A stretch of 64,000 nucleotides of DNA from Tatumella terrea. GTDB taxonomy: Bacteria > Pseudomonadota > Gammaproteobacteria > Enterobacterales > Enterobacteriaceae. Below the pieces are notes generated by a model. The model saw nothing but the letters and a program-made list of their open reading frames with translations. It was not told the origin of the DNA and did no database searches. Positions 1 through 9,776 of this stretch are shown here, in pieces. The position numbers and the translations under genes are program-made. Each line of letters begins with the position of its first letter. Position 1 is the stretch's first letter. Location: positions 1 to 64,000 of the forward strand of contig NZ_BAAAFX010000011.1 of the NCBI RefSeq assembly GCF_039523755.1. The letters run 5' to 3'.

Positions 1-165
1 GGCGTATATTACGCTTTTCACCTCAGGAGTCAACCACTATTTCGTGATTTTTTCTCCCGGACCGAATCACTTCAGTCCCTGTCACGCCGCTGCGCATCGC
101 GCTTTGCCGTGTCAGTGGGAGCGCATTATAGGGAGATAATTTTTTCTGACAAGGGTTTATTTCAA
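1..165 (-). promoter_or_regulatory. Tandem rRNA operon promoters P1 and P2 reading off the left edge
   Basis: On the minus strand P1 has -35 TTGTCA (complement of 147-152), a 16-base spacer and -10 TATAAT (complement of 125-130), followed by a GC-rich discriminator and the CACTGACACGG start region typical of enterobacterial rrn P1. About 120 bases further on, P2 has -35 TTGACT (complement of 28-33), a 16-base spacer and -10 TAATAT (complement of 6-11). AT-rich sequence upstream of P1 (about 153-185) resembles an UP element. E. coli has rrnC near hsrA, which fits. The rRNA genes themselves are outside the window. Confidence 0.85.
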
Positions 166-358
166 ATAAATTGCCGAGTGTCGCTTTTTTGCCCACTTTG
201 CTAATTTATGTGCTGTTTTGAGTAAAAAAGACACTAATAAACGCTATTTTTTCTACATACTTATTACTCTTTCCGGAATCAGCACTGAATAATGGCTGTA
301 TGCTCAGCCTGAGACTAAGGTAAATGCCGCAGCTTATCTGAAAATAAAAGGATACTTA

Positions 359-1762
359 ATGGTTCGCTCTGCACGCAGTATGTCTGGCCTGCCCTGGATA
401 GCAGCGATGGCTTTCTTTATGCAGTCTCTGGACGCCACGATTCTGAATACCGCCCTGCCAGCTATCGCACACAGTATGGTTCGCCCTCCGTTAGCCATGC
501 AGTCGGCGGTCATCAGTTATACATTAACCGTAGCCATGCTTATTCCGGTGAGCGGCTGGCTGGCTGATCGCTTCGGTACACGGCGGATTTTTATTCTGGC
601 CGTCAGTCTGTTTGCCTTAGGTTCCTTAACCTGTGCCCTTTCCGGCACACTGCCTATGCTGGTGGTTTCCCGGGTCATCCAGGGGATAGGGGGTGCCATG
701 ATGATGCCCGTCGCCCGACTTGCGTTACTGAGAGCCTATCCCCGCAGTGAATTACTGCCTATCCTGAACTTTGTCACGATGCCCGGATTAATCGGCCCGG
801 TGCTGGGCCCGGTGCTGGGTGGGATACTGGTTACCTATGCAACATGGCACTGGATATTTCTTATTAATATCCCGATAGCGTTAGCCGGTGTCTTTTTTGC
901 CCGGAAATATATGCCTGATTTCACAACCCCGAAACGGCGGTTTGATGCGCCAGGCTTTTTACTGTTTGGTCTCGGGCTGGTGCTGATCTCTGTCGGTATT
1001 GAGTTGTTTGGTGAACAACTGGTACGTAGTTCACTGGCCGCTGCTATTCTGATTAGCGGGGTCGTCCTGCTATTACTCTATATAAAGCATGCCAGAAATC
1101 ACCGCGCACCTCTGATAGGTCTGCCGATGTTTAAGACGAGAACCTTTTCTATCGGGATCATCGGCAATATAGCCTCACGGTTAGGGACAGGCTCGGTTCC
1201 TTTCCTGATGCCACTGATGCTTCAGGTAGGCTTTGGGTATTCCGCTCTGCTTGCTGGCTGTATTATGGTACCGACGGCACTGGGCTCTATCCTCGCAAAA
1301 TCACTTGTGACCCGGGTACTCAGAAGCCTGGGCTATCGCCGGACCCTGGTGATTGTTACCGGTGTCATCGGGCTGTTCGTCGCAAGCTTCTCACTACAAT
1401 CACCGACTCTCCCCTTCTGGGTACTGCTGGTACCGCTGTTTATCATGGGGATGTTTATGTCAATGCAATTTACTTCCATGAACACCATTACCCTGGCCGA
1501 TCTCACGGATGACAATGCCAGCTCAGGGAACAGTGTACTGGCCGTGACTCAGCAACTGGCCATCAGCTTTGGTGTTGCAGTCAGTGCAGCCGTCTTACGT
1601 TTCTGGCAAAACATTTCCGGCGAGGCTCTCTGGGACTTTCATGCCACCTTTCTGAGTATGGGGATCGTGACGCTGTTATCCGCCCTGATCTTCCTGCTAC
1701 TGAAACCGGAGGATGGTAAACACCTGATTCACGACCGCGTGAAGAAAAAAGCGAAAACTTAA
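359..1762 (+). CDS. hsrA: HsrA, DHA2-family major facilitator superfamily drug/proton antiporter
   Basis: Inner-membrane transporter of 467 residues, near the 475 of E. coli HsrA (YieO). The N-terminus (GLPWIAAMAFFMQSLDATILN) and the segment GWLADRFGTRR, the MFS motif between helices 2 and 3, match that protein as I recall it closely. Alternating hydrophobic segments fit the 14-helix DHA2 topology. The ATG has AAGGA about ten bases upstream. In E. coli hsrA lies beside the rbs operon; here it faces kup tail to tail with no rbs genes between. Its substrate is not established in the family; E. coli hsrA has been linked to homocysteine thiolactone and RpoS induction, so a named function here would be guesswork. 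Confidence 0.88.
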   Translation: MVRSARSMSGLPWIAAMAFFMQSLDATILNTALPAIAHSMVRPPLAMQSAVISYTLTVAMLIPVSGWLADRFGTRRIFILAVSLFALGSLTCALSGTLPMLVVSRVIQGIGGAMMMPVARLALLRAYPRSELLPILNFVTMPGLIGPVLGPVLGGILVTYATWHWIFLINIPIALAGVFFARKYMPDFTTPKRRFDAPGFLLFGLGLVLISVGIELFGEQLVRSSLAAAILISGVVLLLLYIKHARNHRAPLIGLPMFKTRTFSIGIIGNIASRLGTGSVPFLMPLMLQVGFGYSALLAGCIMVPTALGSILAKSLVTRVLRSLGYRRTLVIVTGVIGLFVASFSLQSPTLPFWVLLVPLFIMGMFMSMQFTSMNTITLADLTDDNASSGNSVLAVTQQLAISFGVAVSAAVLRFWQNISGEALWDFHATFLSMGIVTLLSALIFLLLKPEDGKHLIHDRVKKKAKT

Positions 1763-1882
1763 CCTCTGCCAACAGAAGCACGCTCCATCAGCTCCGGTGT
1801 CAGACAGCAAGTAATCACAGCTATCGGTAGCAGTAAGAAGAGCGAGTCCTGTGCCTTCGGTGACCAGATAGCGGGCCGATAC

Positions 1883-1914
1883 AAAAAGGGGGGCAGATAA
1901 CCTGCCCCCCTTTT
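1883..1914. terminator. Bidirectional Rho-independent terminator between hsrA and kup
   Basis: A GC-rich stem (AAAAGGGGGGCAG pairing with CTGCCCCCCTTTT) with a short loop is flanked by T-runs on both strands. It sits immediately after the kup stop codon and 120 bases after hsrA, so it can end both convergent transcripts. Confidence 0.85.
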
Positions 1915-1915
1915 C

Positions 1916-3784
1916 TCAGAACTCTACCTGGGTTCCCAGTTCAATGACCCGGTTAGGCGGGATTTCAAACTGATCCGGAGCCCGTAACGCGTTACGTTGC
2001 AGAGCCATAAATAACTTACCGCGCAATCGCAGATACCATGGACGTTTCCCCAGAATCAGCGACTCTCGTGACATAAAGAACGAAGTATCCATCATTCTGC
2101 AGTTCAGACCTTCCAGTCCGCACCGATGAAAGATTTCTTCTACGTTTGGCGTTTCACGCCAGCCATAGCTGGCGACCACCCGCCAGAAGGTCGGAGAGAG
2201 TTGTTCTATAGTGACACGACGTACATTATGAACATACGGGGCATCTTCAGTACGTAACGTCAGCAACACTACCCGCTCGTGTAATATCTTGTTGTGTTTG
2301 AGGTTATGCAGCATCGCGAATGGAATGACATTCAGCACTCTGGACATAAATACGGCCGTTCCGGGCACCCGCAGTGGCGGGTTTTTCTCCAGTGAGGCGA
2401 TCATCGCTTCCAGAGAATTACCGTGTTCATGCATCCGGCGCAGGACCCGGAATCGTTCGCTTTTCCAGGTCGTCATAATAATAAACATAACCAGTGCCAG
2501 ACACAGTGGCAGCCAGCCACCTGAGAAGATTTTTATCAGGTTTGCACTGAATAAAGGCACATCAATACACAGCAGGACGATGAAAATCATTCCCACCAGG
2601 AATATATTCCAGTGCCAGTTCTTGCGTGCCACCGTACAGGACAAAATGGTGGTCAGGATCATCGTGCCGGTGACGGCAATACCATACGCTGCGGCAAGAT
2701 TGCTGGAATGTTTGAAACAGATAATCACCACCAGCACCGCCGAATACAGTAACCAGTTGATCATAGGGATATAGATCTGGCCGGATTCCATTTCAGACGT
2801 ATGGATGATTCTCATTGGCGACAAATACCCGAGACGTACCGCCTGCCGGGTCAGTGAAAATACCCCGGAGATCACTGCCTGCGAGGCAATCACGGTGGCC
2901 AGGGTCGCCAGCAATAACATCGGGATCAGCGCCCAGTCCGGAGCCAGCAGAAAGAACGGGTTTTTAATGGCTTCAGGATGAGCAAGCAGCAAAGCCCCCT
3001 GTCCAAAATAGTTAAGTACCAGTGAAGGCAGAACAACACTAAACCAGGCAATACGTATCGGCAATTTCCCGAAATGTCCCATATCGGCATATAAGGCTTC
3101 AACCCCGGTGATCGACAGAACCACCGCCCCCAGGGCAAAAAAGGACACCGTCTTGTAATGCAGGAAAAATTCCACGGCATGCCAGGGATTCAGCGCCTGT
3201 AATACGACAGGGTTCCGGATAATACTGTTAACACCCAGGACCGCCAGTACCAGAAACCAGATGAGCATGACGGGGGCAAACATTTTCCCCACCAGCCCGG
3301 TACCATGTTTCTGGATCAGAAAGAGGAGTGTCAGAACAGCAATAGAAAGAGGAACAATATAGGCATCCAGCGAAGGGGCCGCAATTTCCAGACCTTCCAT
3401 TGCAGACATCACCGAGATGGCTGGCGTAATGACGACCTCGCCATAGAAGAAACTCCCGCCCACCAGCCCCATGATAAGCAGGATGGCCGTCGCCCGGGCA
3501 CCGGTATTTCGTCCGGCAAGCGACATCAGCGTCAGTATTCCACCCTCACCGGCATTATCCGCCCGCATGACGTAGCTGATGTACTTCAGAGAAACGACAA
3601 GGATTAATAACCAGAAAATCAATGACAGAAAGCCAAACACGGACTCCTGCTCGATGCCAAAACCAAATTGCCCCGAAAGGCACTCACGTAGTGTATACAG
3701 CGGGCTGGTTCCTATATCACCATAAACCACACCGATAGCTGCTAGCGTCAATGCGCCGGTTGATTGTTTGTTATTTGAGCTCAT
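1916..3784 (-). CDS. kup: Kup, low-affinity potassium:proton symporter
   Basis: Inner-membrane K+ uptake protein of 622 residues, exactly the E. coli Kup length. The N-terminal segment LAAIGVVYGDIGTSPLYTLRE (split here as a motif around residues 13-33) is the family signature. About twelve hydrophobic helices follow, then a hydrophilic cytoplasmic C-terminal domain from about residue 440. It is divergent from ravA across a 265-base spacer that must hold both promoters. The rbs operon that normally neighbours it is absent. Confidence 0.96.
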   Translation of the reverse strand: MSSNNKQSTGALTLAAIGVVYGDIGTSPLYTLRECLSGQFGFGIEQESVFGFLSLIFWLLILVVSLKYISYVMRADNAGEGGILTLMSLAGRNTGARATAILLIMGLVGGSFFYGEVVITPAISVMSAMEGLEIAAPSLDAYIVPLSIAVLTLLFLIQKHGTGLVGKMFAPVMLIWFLVLAVLGVNSIIRNPVVLQALNPWHAVEFFLHYKTVSFFALGAVVLSITGVEALYADMGHFGKLPIRIAWFSVVLPSLVLNYFGQGALLLAHPEAIKNPFFLLAPDWALIPMLLLATLATVIASQAVISGVFSLTRQAVRLGYLSPMRIIHTSEMESGQIYIPMINWLLYSAVLVVIICFKHSSNLAAAYGIAVTGTMILTTILSCTVARKNWHWNIFLVGMIFIVLLCIDVPLFSANLIKIFSGGWLPLCLALVMFIIMTTWKSERFRVLRRMHEHGNSLEAMIASLEKNPPLRVPGTAVFMSRVLNVIPFAMLHNLKHNKILHERVVLLTLRTEDAPYVHNVRRVTIEQLSPTFWRVVASYGWRETPNVEEIFHRCGLEGLNCRMMDTSFFMSRESLILGKRPWYLRLRGKLFMALQRNALRAPDQFEIPPNRVIELGTQVEF

Positions 3785-4049
3785 ATCATTTTATCTTGTT
3801 TTTAACCAATCCCGTAAAAACGTGCCTTATTAACCGCCAAAGTGGCACAGTATGCACTTATTCATCAGAAAACCCACCCGGTTATCGATAAAAGGTATCT
3901 AAAATTGATTATTAACCCGTTGCAGAACCCTGCGGTGATGGGACAATCTTAAAGATTATCATTTCGCGCCTCCTCTGCCGGTTTATCATGGCAGGATGCC
4001 GGAAAGACAGCAGCATCCCGACGGTTATTACAAGGACTCAATTATTATT

Positions 4050-5546
4050 ATGGCATTGACTCATCTTTTAGCTGACAGAATTACGCGCCTCAGCGATATG
4101 CTGGAAAAAGGGCTGTATGAAAGACACCACACTATCCGGTTGTGTCTGCTGGCTGCTCTTTGTGGTGAAAGCGTATTCCTGATGGGTCCGCCGGGGATTG
4201 CCAAAAGTCTGATTGCCCGCCGGCTGAAGTATGCATTTCAGGATGCCCGGGCTTTTGAATACCTGATGACCCGCTTTTCAACACCGGAAGAGGTCTTCGG
4301 TCCGCTCTCTATTCAGGCGCTAAAAGATGAAGGACGTTATCAGCGCCTGACCCGTGGCTATCTTCCTGAAGCCGAAATAGTGTTCCTGGATGAAATATGG
4401 AAAGCCGGACCGGCCATCCTGAATACATTACTCACCGCCATTAATGAACGCCGGTTCCGCAACGGTGACAGTGAAACCACTATTCCTATGCGATTACTGA
4501 TCACCGCATCCAATGAGTTCCCGGAAGAAGACAGCGGGCTGACAGCCCTCTATGACCGTATGCTGATACGACTATGCCTTGATAATGTCAGTAGTAAAAA
4601 CAATTTCCGCAATATGCTGACCGCATCAGGAGAAGAGCCCGTCACTCCGTCGGGGGAGTCTTTGCGTATTACCCATGACGAATATCAGCAATGGCAAAAA
4701 AATATTCCCCGCATCGCCCTGCCGGATACCGTCTTTGAACTGATTTACCGGTTACGTCATCAGCTGGAAAATCAGGCTGATGCTCCCTATATCTCAGACC
4801 GCCGCTGGAAGAAAGCCACCCGGCTACTGCAGGCCAGTGCCTTCTTCAGTGGCCGTGATGCGATTGCACCGGTAGACCTGATATTACTGAAAGACTGTTT
4901 ATGGCACGACACAGCTTCTATGCAACTGATTGAGCAGGAAATTCAGTCACTGGTCACCGGTTACGGATGGGAGCAACAGGCTATTTTACTCAAACTGCGC
5001 CAGCTGCAAGCCCGTAAAGTAACGCTGCAACGACAGATGAATGAGCAACAAATATTAACGCTGGACAAACAAAGCACATTGTTTGGCCGTAAGGCTCATC
5101 CGGCTTTACCTAAGGATCTGACAGAGGAACAGCTGACGCTGATTTTGCTCTCCCCGCTGACACTGCATAATTTAAACGTATCGCATCTGGTGATCAGCAG
5201 AGAAGACCTGAGCCAATGGCTTCAGAAAGGCGGAGAGATTAAAGGAAAGCTCAACGGCATGGGCTTTGCACAATCGCTGGATTTGTATATTGATGACCGG
5301 AACCGGTTGAACATCCGGGATATCAGTCTGCAATCCTCCGGGCTGAGCGCCTCCGTCCGCAGTCCGCAAACGCCATTACCCGAAGAAATCACCCTCGGCC
5401 TGCAGGCGCTTAAGGAGCAGCTACAGACACAACGTTTACTTTTCCGTCAGCATCAGCACTGCCTTTTCATCGATGATAAGTGGCTGGCACTTATTGAACA
5501 CAGTCTGCAGGATGTGGCGGATCAGATAGAACAGGCAATGCAATGA
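4050..5546 (+). CDS. ravA: RavA, MoxR-family AAA+ ATPase
   Basis: Cytoplasmic AAA+ ATPase which in E. coli forms hexamers, binds the lysine decarboxylase LdcI and works with ViaA. The ATG at 4050 gives 498 residues, the E. coli length; an upstream in-frame start at 3996 would add an unconserved extension. Walker A is MGPPGIAKS (about 44-52), Walker B is IVFLDEIWKAG (about 107-117), and a C-terminal LARA-type region follows from about 330. It overlaps viaA by four bases (ATGA type), so the two are translationally coupled. Confidence 0.95.
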   Translation: MALTHLLADRITRLSDMLEKGLYERHHTIRLCLLAALCGESVFLMGPPGIAKSLIARRLKYAFQDARAFEYLMTRFSTPEEVFGPLSIQALKDEGRYQRLTRGYLPEAEIVFLDEIWKAGPAILNTLLTAINERRFRNGDSETTIPMRLLITASNEFPEEDSGLTALYDRMLIRLCLDNVSSKNNFRNMLTASGEEPVTPSGESLRITHDEYQQWQKNIPRIALPDTVFELIYRLRHQLENQADAPYISDRRWKKATRLLQASAFFSGRDAIAPVDLILLKDCLWHDTASMQLIEQEIQSLVTGYGWEQQAILLKLRQLQARKVTLQRQMNEQQILTLDKQSTLFGRKAHPALPKDLTEEQLTLILLSPLTLHNLNVSHLVISREDLSQWLQKGGEIKGKLNGMGFAQSLDLYIDDRNRLNIRDISLQSSGLSASVRSPQTPLPEEITLGLQALKEQLQTQRLLFRQHQHCLFIDDKWLALIEHSLQDVADQIEQAMQ

Positions 5547-7003
5547 TTTCTATCGATACGCTGTTAAGTCTGCTGACATTTAATGATTACGACTCACTTA
5601 ATGACTTTCTGACGACACTCCTGGCAGCCCCGCAGCTGGTGATGTTTCTGGAGAAAAGCCCTGCGTTGAAAAAGGCTCTGCTGCGTGATTTACCTGCGAT
5701 TAAAGCCGCCATCAACGAAGAGCAGAAAAATACACCGGTACCGGCTGCGCTGGCTCAGGAATTTTCACTCTATACGCGACAAAAAGGACTCAGCCTGTAT
5801 ACCTTCAGTCAGCAGTTACCTGAAACCCTGCAGGCACTGGAACAGCTCAACTCTCCGTTTACCGAAGAAGCAGAAAATCTGAAGAGGCAGGCCGATGACA
5901 CTCTGTTTACTCCGGCACAACAGAGTCTTTTTTTTCAACGCTGGCGGCTGAACCTGACATTACAGACGGCGACCCTGAATGAAGACCTGCTGGAACAGCA
6001 CAGAGAACGCATAATCAATGAATTACAGCAGCGGATTTCCTTAGCCGGTCAACTGTCCCCCTTACTGGAAGAAGACGAGGAGGCCGCCGCCGGCCATTTA
6101 TGGGATTGGAGTAAAGCGCCGTTACAAAAGGGGGATGCGGATTTAATCGTGGAATACAGCGAATTCCTGAAAACACATCCTGAGCTTTCTTCTCTGGCTG
6201 CACAATTAGGGCGTAGCCGCGAATCTGCGGCAGAACCTGCCGAAAATACCGCCACGGGTATACAAAAGGTCCGGGTTCCCCATACGGAGTCCGTTCCTGA
6301 AGAGGTCAGCGGCATCCACCAAAGCGATGATATTTTACGTCTGCTGCCTCCGGAACTGGCCGCGCTGAGCATCACGGAACTTGAACTGGAATTTTATCGC
6401 CGGCTGGTGGAGAAACGTCTGCTGACCTATCAGCTCCAGGGGGAGTCGTATCACGAAGAACTACGGCACCACCCCGTGACCGGACATAAGAAAGATCCAA
6501 CCCCGGCAGGCCCTTTTATTGTCTGTGTGGATACATCCGGCTCGATGGGCGGGTTTAACGAACGCTGCGCCAAAGGATTCTGCCTCGCTTTACTTAAAAT
6601 CGCGCTCACCGGAAAGCGCCGTTGCCACGTGATGTTATTTGCCAGCGAAGTTATCCACTATGAACTGACCGCGGAAGATGGTCTGCAGCAGGCTACCCGT
6701 TTTCTGAGTCAGCGTTTCCGGGGCGGAACCGACCTGGCGCAGTGCCTGAATACCGTCGCTGATCAGCTGGAAACAGAGGCCTGGCGGGATGCCGATGCCG
6801 TCATTATCTCCGATTTTATCGCCCAGCGGTTGCCGGGAGAGTTGATCCAGCGGCTGGAGAAGATCCGCCAGCAACGGCAACAGCGGTTCCATGCCGTGAC
6901 GCTTTCCCCGCACGGTAAACCCGGGATCCTGAGACTCTTTGATCATATCTGGAAATTTGATACCCGGTTACGGATGCGATTACTGCGACGTCTGAAGAGG
7001 TAA
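5543..7003 (+). CDS. viaA: ViaA, von Willebrand A-domain partner of RavA
   Basis: Protein of 486 residues (E. coli 483). The C-terminal half is a VWA domain with the metal-ion-dependent adhesion motif DTSGSMG near residue 330 and a downstream RGGTDL threonine loop. In E. coli ViaA stimulates RavA ATPase and the pair has been tied to aminoglycoside sensitivity and iron-sulfur/respiratory complexes. Its start overlaps the ravA stop. ovoA follows after 61 bases and might be read through or have its own promoter (a TATAGT hexamer lies near 7020). Confidence 0.95.
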   Translation: MISIDTLLSLLTFNDYDSLNDFLTTLLAAPQLVMFLEKSPALKKALLRDLPAIKAAINEEQKNTPVPAALAQEFSLYTRQKGLSLYTFSQQLPETLQALEQLNSPFTEEAENLKRQADDTLFTPAQQSLFFQRWRLNLTLQTATLNEDLLEQHRERIINELQQRISLAGQLSPLLEEDEEAAAGHLWDWSKAPLQKGDADLIVEYSEFLKTHPELSSLAAQLGRSRESAAEPAENTATGIQKVRVPHTESVPEEVSGIHQSDDILRLLPPELAALSITELELEFYRRLVEKRLLTYQLQGESYHEELRHHPVTGHKKDPTPAGPFIVCVDTSGSMGGFNERCAKGFCLALLKIALTGKRRCHVMLFASEVIHYELTAEDGLQQATRFLSQRFRGGTDLAQCLNTVADQLETEAWRDADAVIISDFIAQRLPGELIQRLEKIRQQRQQRFHAVTLSPHGKPGILRLFDHIWKFDTRLRMRLLRRLKR

Positions 7004-7064
7004 GGCTATGATTCTCTGCTATAGTCAGTACATACCGGCCTAAGCATAGCGGAGCCCTTCAGTA

Positions 7065-9197
7065 ATGATACCCGACCGTCAGCCACATCTCCCTTTACCG
7101 TCTTATACGGTTCCTTTAACCGGCGAAAATGTCTCAGAAAAACGTCAACAGATCCTGGAGTATTTTCTCCACAGCTGGGAACTGTATGAGAGTCTGTTTG
7201 AATGTCTGGACAGTGCGGATGCCTGGACGACAAAGGCAATTTCTCTGCGCCATCCGCTTATTTTCTATTATGCCCATACGGCGACCTTTTATATTAATAA
7301 GCTGATGGCTGGCGGATACCTGGACACCCGTATTGATGCCACCATCGAATCGATGATGGCTATCGGTGTGGATGAAATGAGCTGGGATGACCTGGATGAC
7401 CAGCACTACTCATGGCCACCGGTCAGCGATGTCAGAGCGTACCGTCAGAAAGTAAAGCAGCAGGTACTTCATTTTATTGAAGAGATGCCGCTGGAACTGC
7501 CAATCCACTGGGATAGCCCGGCATGGGTTATCCTGATGGGGATCGAACATGAAAGGATCCACCTTGAAACCTCCAGTGTGCTTATTCGCCAGCTTCCCCT
7601 CAGCCAGGTAAAGCCCTCGCCGTTCTGGCCCCATAGCCCTCAGGCAAGACACCATCGTTCACAGGTTCCTGAAAATAGCCTGGTGGCGATTGAAGGAAGC
7701 AGGGTGTCACTGGGTAAAGAAGACGAGACGTATGGCTGGGATAATGAATATGGCTTTCAGCAAACCGAAGTCAGTCCCTTTCAGGCCAGTAAAATGCTGG
7801 TCAGTCATGGGGAGTTTCTGACATTCGTGCAGGCCGGCGGCTACCACACCCGCCGTTTCTGGGACGAGGAAGGCTGGCAATGGCGTGAGTTTGCCGGTGC
7901 CGAACATCCGACCTTCTGGGTCGGTGATGTATTGCACCCCGATCAGCTTAAATTACGACTGATGACGGAAGAAGTCCCGATGCCCTGGGACTGGCCCGCC
8001 GAAGTGAATCAGCTTGAAGCTGCCGCATTTTGTCGCTGGAAAGCAGAAGTCCTGGGGGAACCGGTCCAGCTCCCTTCTGAAACGGAGTGGTACCTGTTAC
8101 GTCAGCGGATAGAGGAGCCTGCGGCAGGTGAACCTCTGCCGGCGAATATCAATCTGAGCTACGCAGCCTCGCCGTGTCCGGTCGATCTTTTTCCGCAGGC
8201 GGGGCTATACGATATCGTCGGGAATGTCTGGCAATGGACGACGACACCTATCAGTGGTTTTCCGGGCTTCAAGGTGCATCCGCTCTATGATGATTTTTCG
8301 ACACCGACATTTGACGGAAAACATAATCTGATCAAAGGCGGTAGCTTCATTTCAACAGGAAATGAGACACTGAAATCGGCCCGTTATGCCTTTCGACGAC
8401 ATTTCTTTCAGCATGCCGGCTTCCGGTATGTGATCTCATCTCACCAGGAAACGCAGAAAGTGAATCCTTATGAAACAGACCTGATGGTCTCACAATATCT
8501 GGATTTCCAGTACGGGCCGGATAAATTCGGTATCGCCAATTATGCGAAGGTACTGGCAGAGAAAGTACTGCCCTGGTGTGAGTCACGGGCGCATGCCCTG
8601 GATATCGGTTGTGCGACTGGCCGCGCAACATTTGAGCTGTCACGTTATTTCTCTCAGGTGACCGGCATGGATTATTCGGCACGTTTTATTGATGTGGCGG
8701 AAAAGCTTTCTGCGGGAGAAGAATTACGCTACCAGCTCCCGAGTGAGGGTGAGCTGGTGGATTACCGGACATTAAGGCTGACCGATGCCTTAGCAGACTA
8801 TGCTGCACAGGGGCCGGTACATTTTACACAGGGTGATGCCTGTAACCTGAAGGCCCGGACGGGCATGTTTGACCTTGTTTTCGCCTCAAACCTGCTGGAC
8901 AGACTGCGTGAACCTCGCCGTTTTCTGCAGGACATCACGCCGATGCTGCGTACAGGAGGCGTCTTACTACTCTCATCACCTTATACATGGCTTGAAGAAT
9001 ATACACCTAAAGATAACTGGCTGGGCGGGCTCCGTGAAAACGGAGAAGCCGTAACAACCTTACAGGCATTACGGCGCATTCTGCAGGCCGATTTTGAGGA
9101 AATCGCGCCGCCGGAAGATGTCCCCTTTGTGATCAGGGAAACGTCCCGCAAATATCAGCATACGGTGGCCCAGCTGACGCTGTGGCGTAAAAAATAA
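7065..9197 (+). CDS. ovoA: OvoA, 5-histidylcysteine sulfoxide synthase / 4-mercaptohistidine N-methyltransferase
   Basis: Bifunctional ovothiol biosynthesis enzyme of 710 residues. Non-haem-iron OvoA couples cysteine to histidine with oxygen, and a fused methyltransferase later methylates the thiol-histidine. Domains in order: DinB-like four-helix part with candidate iron ligands His63 and the EHERIH motif (His162, His166); formylglycine-generating-enzyme/sulfatase-modifying fold (about 205-455, ending in GNVWQW and a FRRHFFQHAGFR segment); S-adenosylmethionine methyltransferase (about 475-710) with ALDIGCATGRATFELSR. The enzyme was characterised from Erwinia tasmaniensis, as I recall from a gene also near the origin. 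Here it occupies the place of asnA. The PLP lyase needed for the middle step (OvoB) is not in the window. Confidence 0.93.
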   Translation: MIPDRQPHLPLPSYTVPLTGENVSEKRQQILEYFLHSWELYESLFECLDSADAWTTKAISLRHPLIFYYAHTATFYINKLMAGGYLDTRIDATIESMMAIGVDEMSWDDLDDQHYSWPPVSDVRAYRQKVKQQVLHFIEEMPLELPIHWDSPAWVILMGIEHERIHLETSSVLIRQLPLSQVKPSPFWPHSPQARHHRSQVPENSLVAIEGSRVSLGKEDETYGWDNEYGFQQTEVSPFQASKMLVSHGEFLTFVQAGGYHTRRFWDEEGWQWREFAGAEHPTFWVGDVLHPDQLKLRLMTEEVPMPWDWPAEVNQLEAAAFCRWKAEVLGEPVQLPSETEWYLLRQRIEEPAAGEPLPANINLSYAASPCPVDLFPQAGLYDIVGNVWQWTTTPISGFPGFKVHPLYDDFSTPTFDGKHNLIKGGSFISTGNETLKSARYAFRRHFFQHAGFRYVISSHQETQKVNPYETDLMVSQYLDFQYGPDKFGIANYAKVLAEKVLPWCESRAHALDIGCATGRATFELSRYFSQVTGMDYSARFIDVAEKLSAGEELRYQLPSEGELVDYRTLRLTDALADYAAQGPVHFTQGDACNLKARTGMFDLVFASNLLDRLREPRRFLQDITPMLRTGGVLLLSSPYTWLEEYTPKDNWLGGLRENGEAVTTLQALRRILQADFEEIAPPEDVPFVIRETSRKYQHTVAQLTLWRKK

Positions 9198-9204
9198 TCC
9201 CCCC

Positions 9205-9241
9205 GGCAGGAATAGCTGTCGCAGGTCAGCTATTCCTTGCC
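9205..9241 (+). terminator. Hairpin after ovoA, terminator-like
   Basis: Arms GGCAGGAATAGCTG (9205-9218) and CAGCTATTCCTTGCC (9227-9241) form a long stem with one bulged base, directly after the ovoA stop. No clear T-run follows, so it may be a weak terminator or an mRNA 3' stabiliser. Confidence 0.55.
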
Positions 9242-9302
9242 AGCCTGCGCGCAGGAGATTACTGTCACTGTTTACCTTACACCTGACAGATAAGGAAACA
9301 GG

Positions 9303-9764
9303 ATGGCTGATACACTGCAACTCGATCAACTTGATCGCGATATCCTCAACGCCCTGCTGAATAACGCCAAAACGGCCTATGCTGAGCTCGCAAAGCAGTT
9401 CAGTGTCAGTGCCGGTACGATCCATGTTCGTGTCGAAAAAATGCGTCAGGCCGGGATTATCCTCGGTACCCGTATTGACGTTGATCCGAAAAAACTCGGA
9501 TTTGATGTCTGCTGTTTTATCGGCATTATTCTAAAAAGTGCCCGTGATTATCCTGCCGCCCTGAGCAAGCTGGAAGCACTCGACGAAGTTGTGGAAGCCT
9601 GGTACACCACCGGCCATTACAGTGTGTTTATCAAAGTAATGTGCCGCTCCATCGATGCGCTTCAACAGGTGCTTATCAATAAGATACAGACCATTGATGA
9701 AATTCAGTCTACCGAAACGCTTATCTCTTTACAGAACCCGATCATGAGAACCATCAAGCCCTGA
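9303..9764 (+). CDS. asnC: AsnC, Lrp-family transcriptional regulator
   Basis: Regulator of 153 residues (E. coli AsnC 152). An N-terminal winged helix-turn-helix (LDRDILNALLNNAKTAYAELA, about 9-29, continuing with SVSAGTIHVRVEKM) is followed by an RAM ligand-binding domain. In E. coli it activates the divergent asnA in response to asparagine and affects gidA. Its normal target asnA is absent from this locus, so what it controls here (itself, mioC, mnmG or a distant gene) is open. It is read in the same direction as mioC. Confidence 0.93.
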   Translation: MADTLQLDQLDRDILNALLNNAKTAYAELAKQFSVSAGTIHVRVEKMRQAGIILGTRIDVDPKKLGFDVCCFIGIILKSARDYPAALSKLEALDEVVEAWYTTGHYSVFIKVMCRSIDALQQVLINKIQTIDEIQSTETLISLQNPIMRTIKP

Positions 9765-9776
9765 TCCCCGGGGCAT

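Noticed and set aside
2289..2774. Open frame of 161 codons on the plus strand inside kup
   Set aside because: It is the opposite strand of a well-conserved potassium transporter gene and has no ribosome site or family resemblance.
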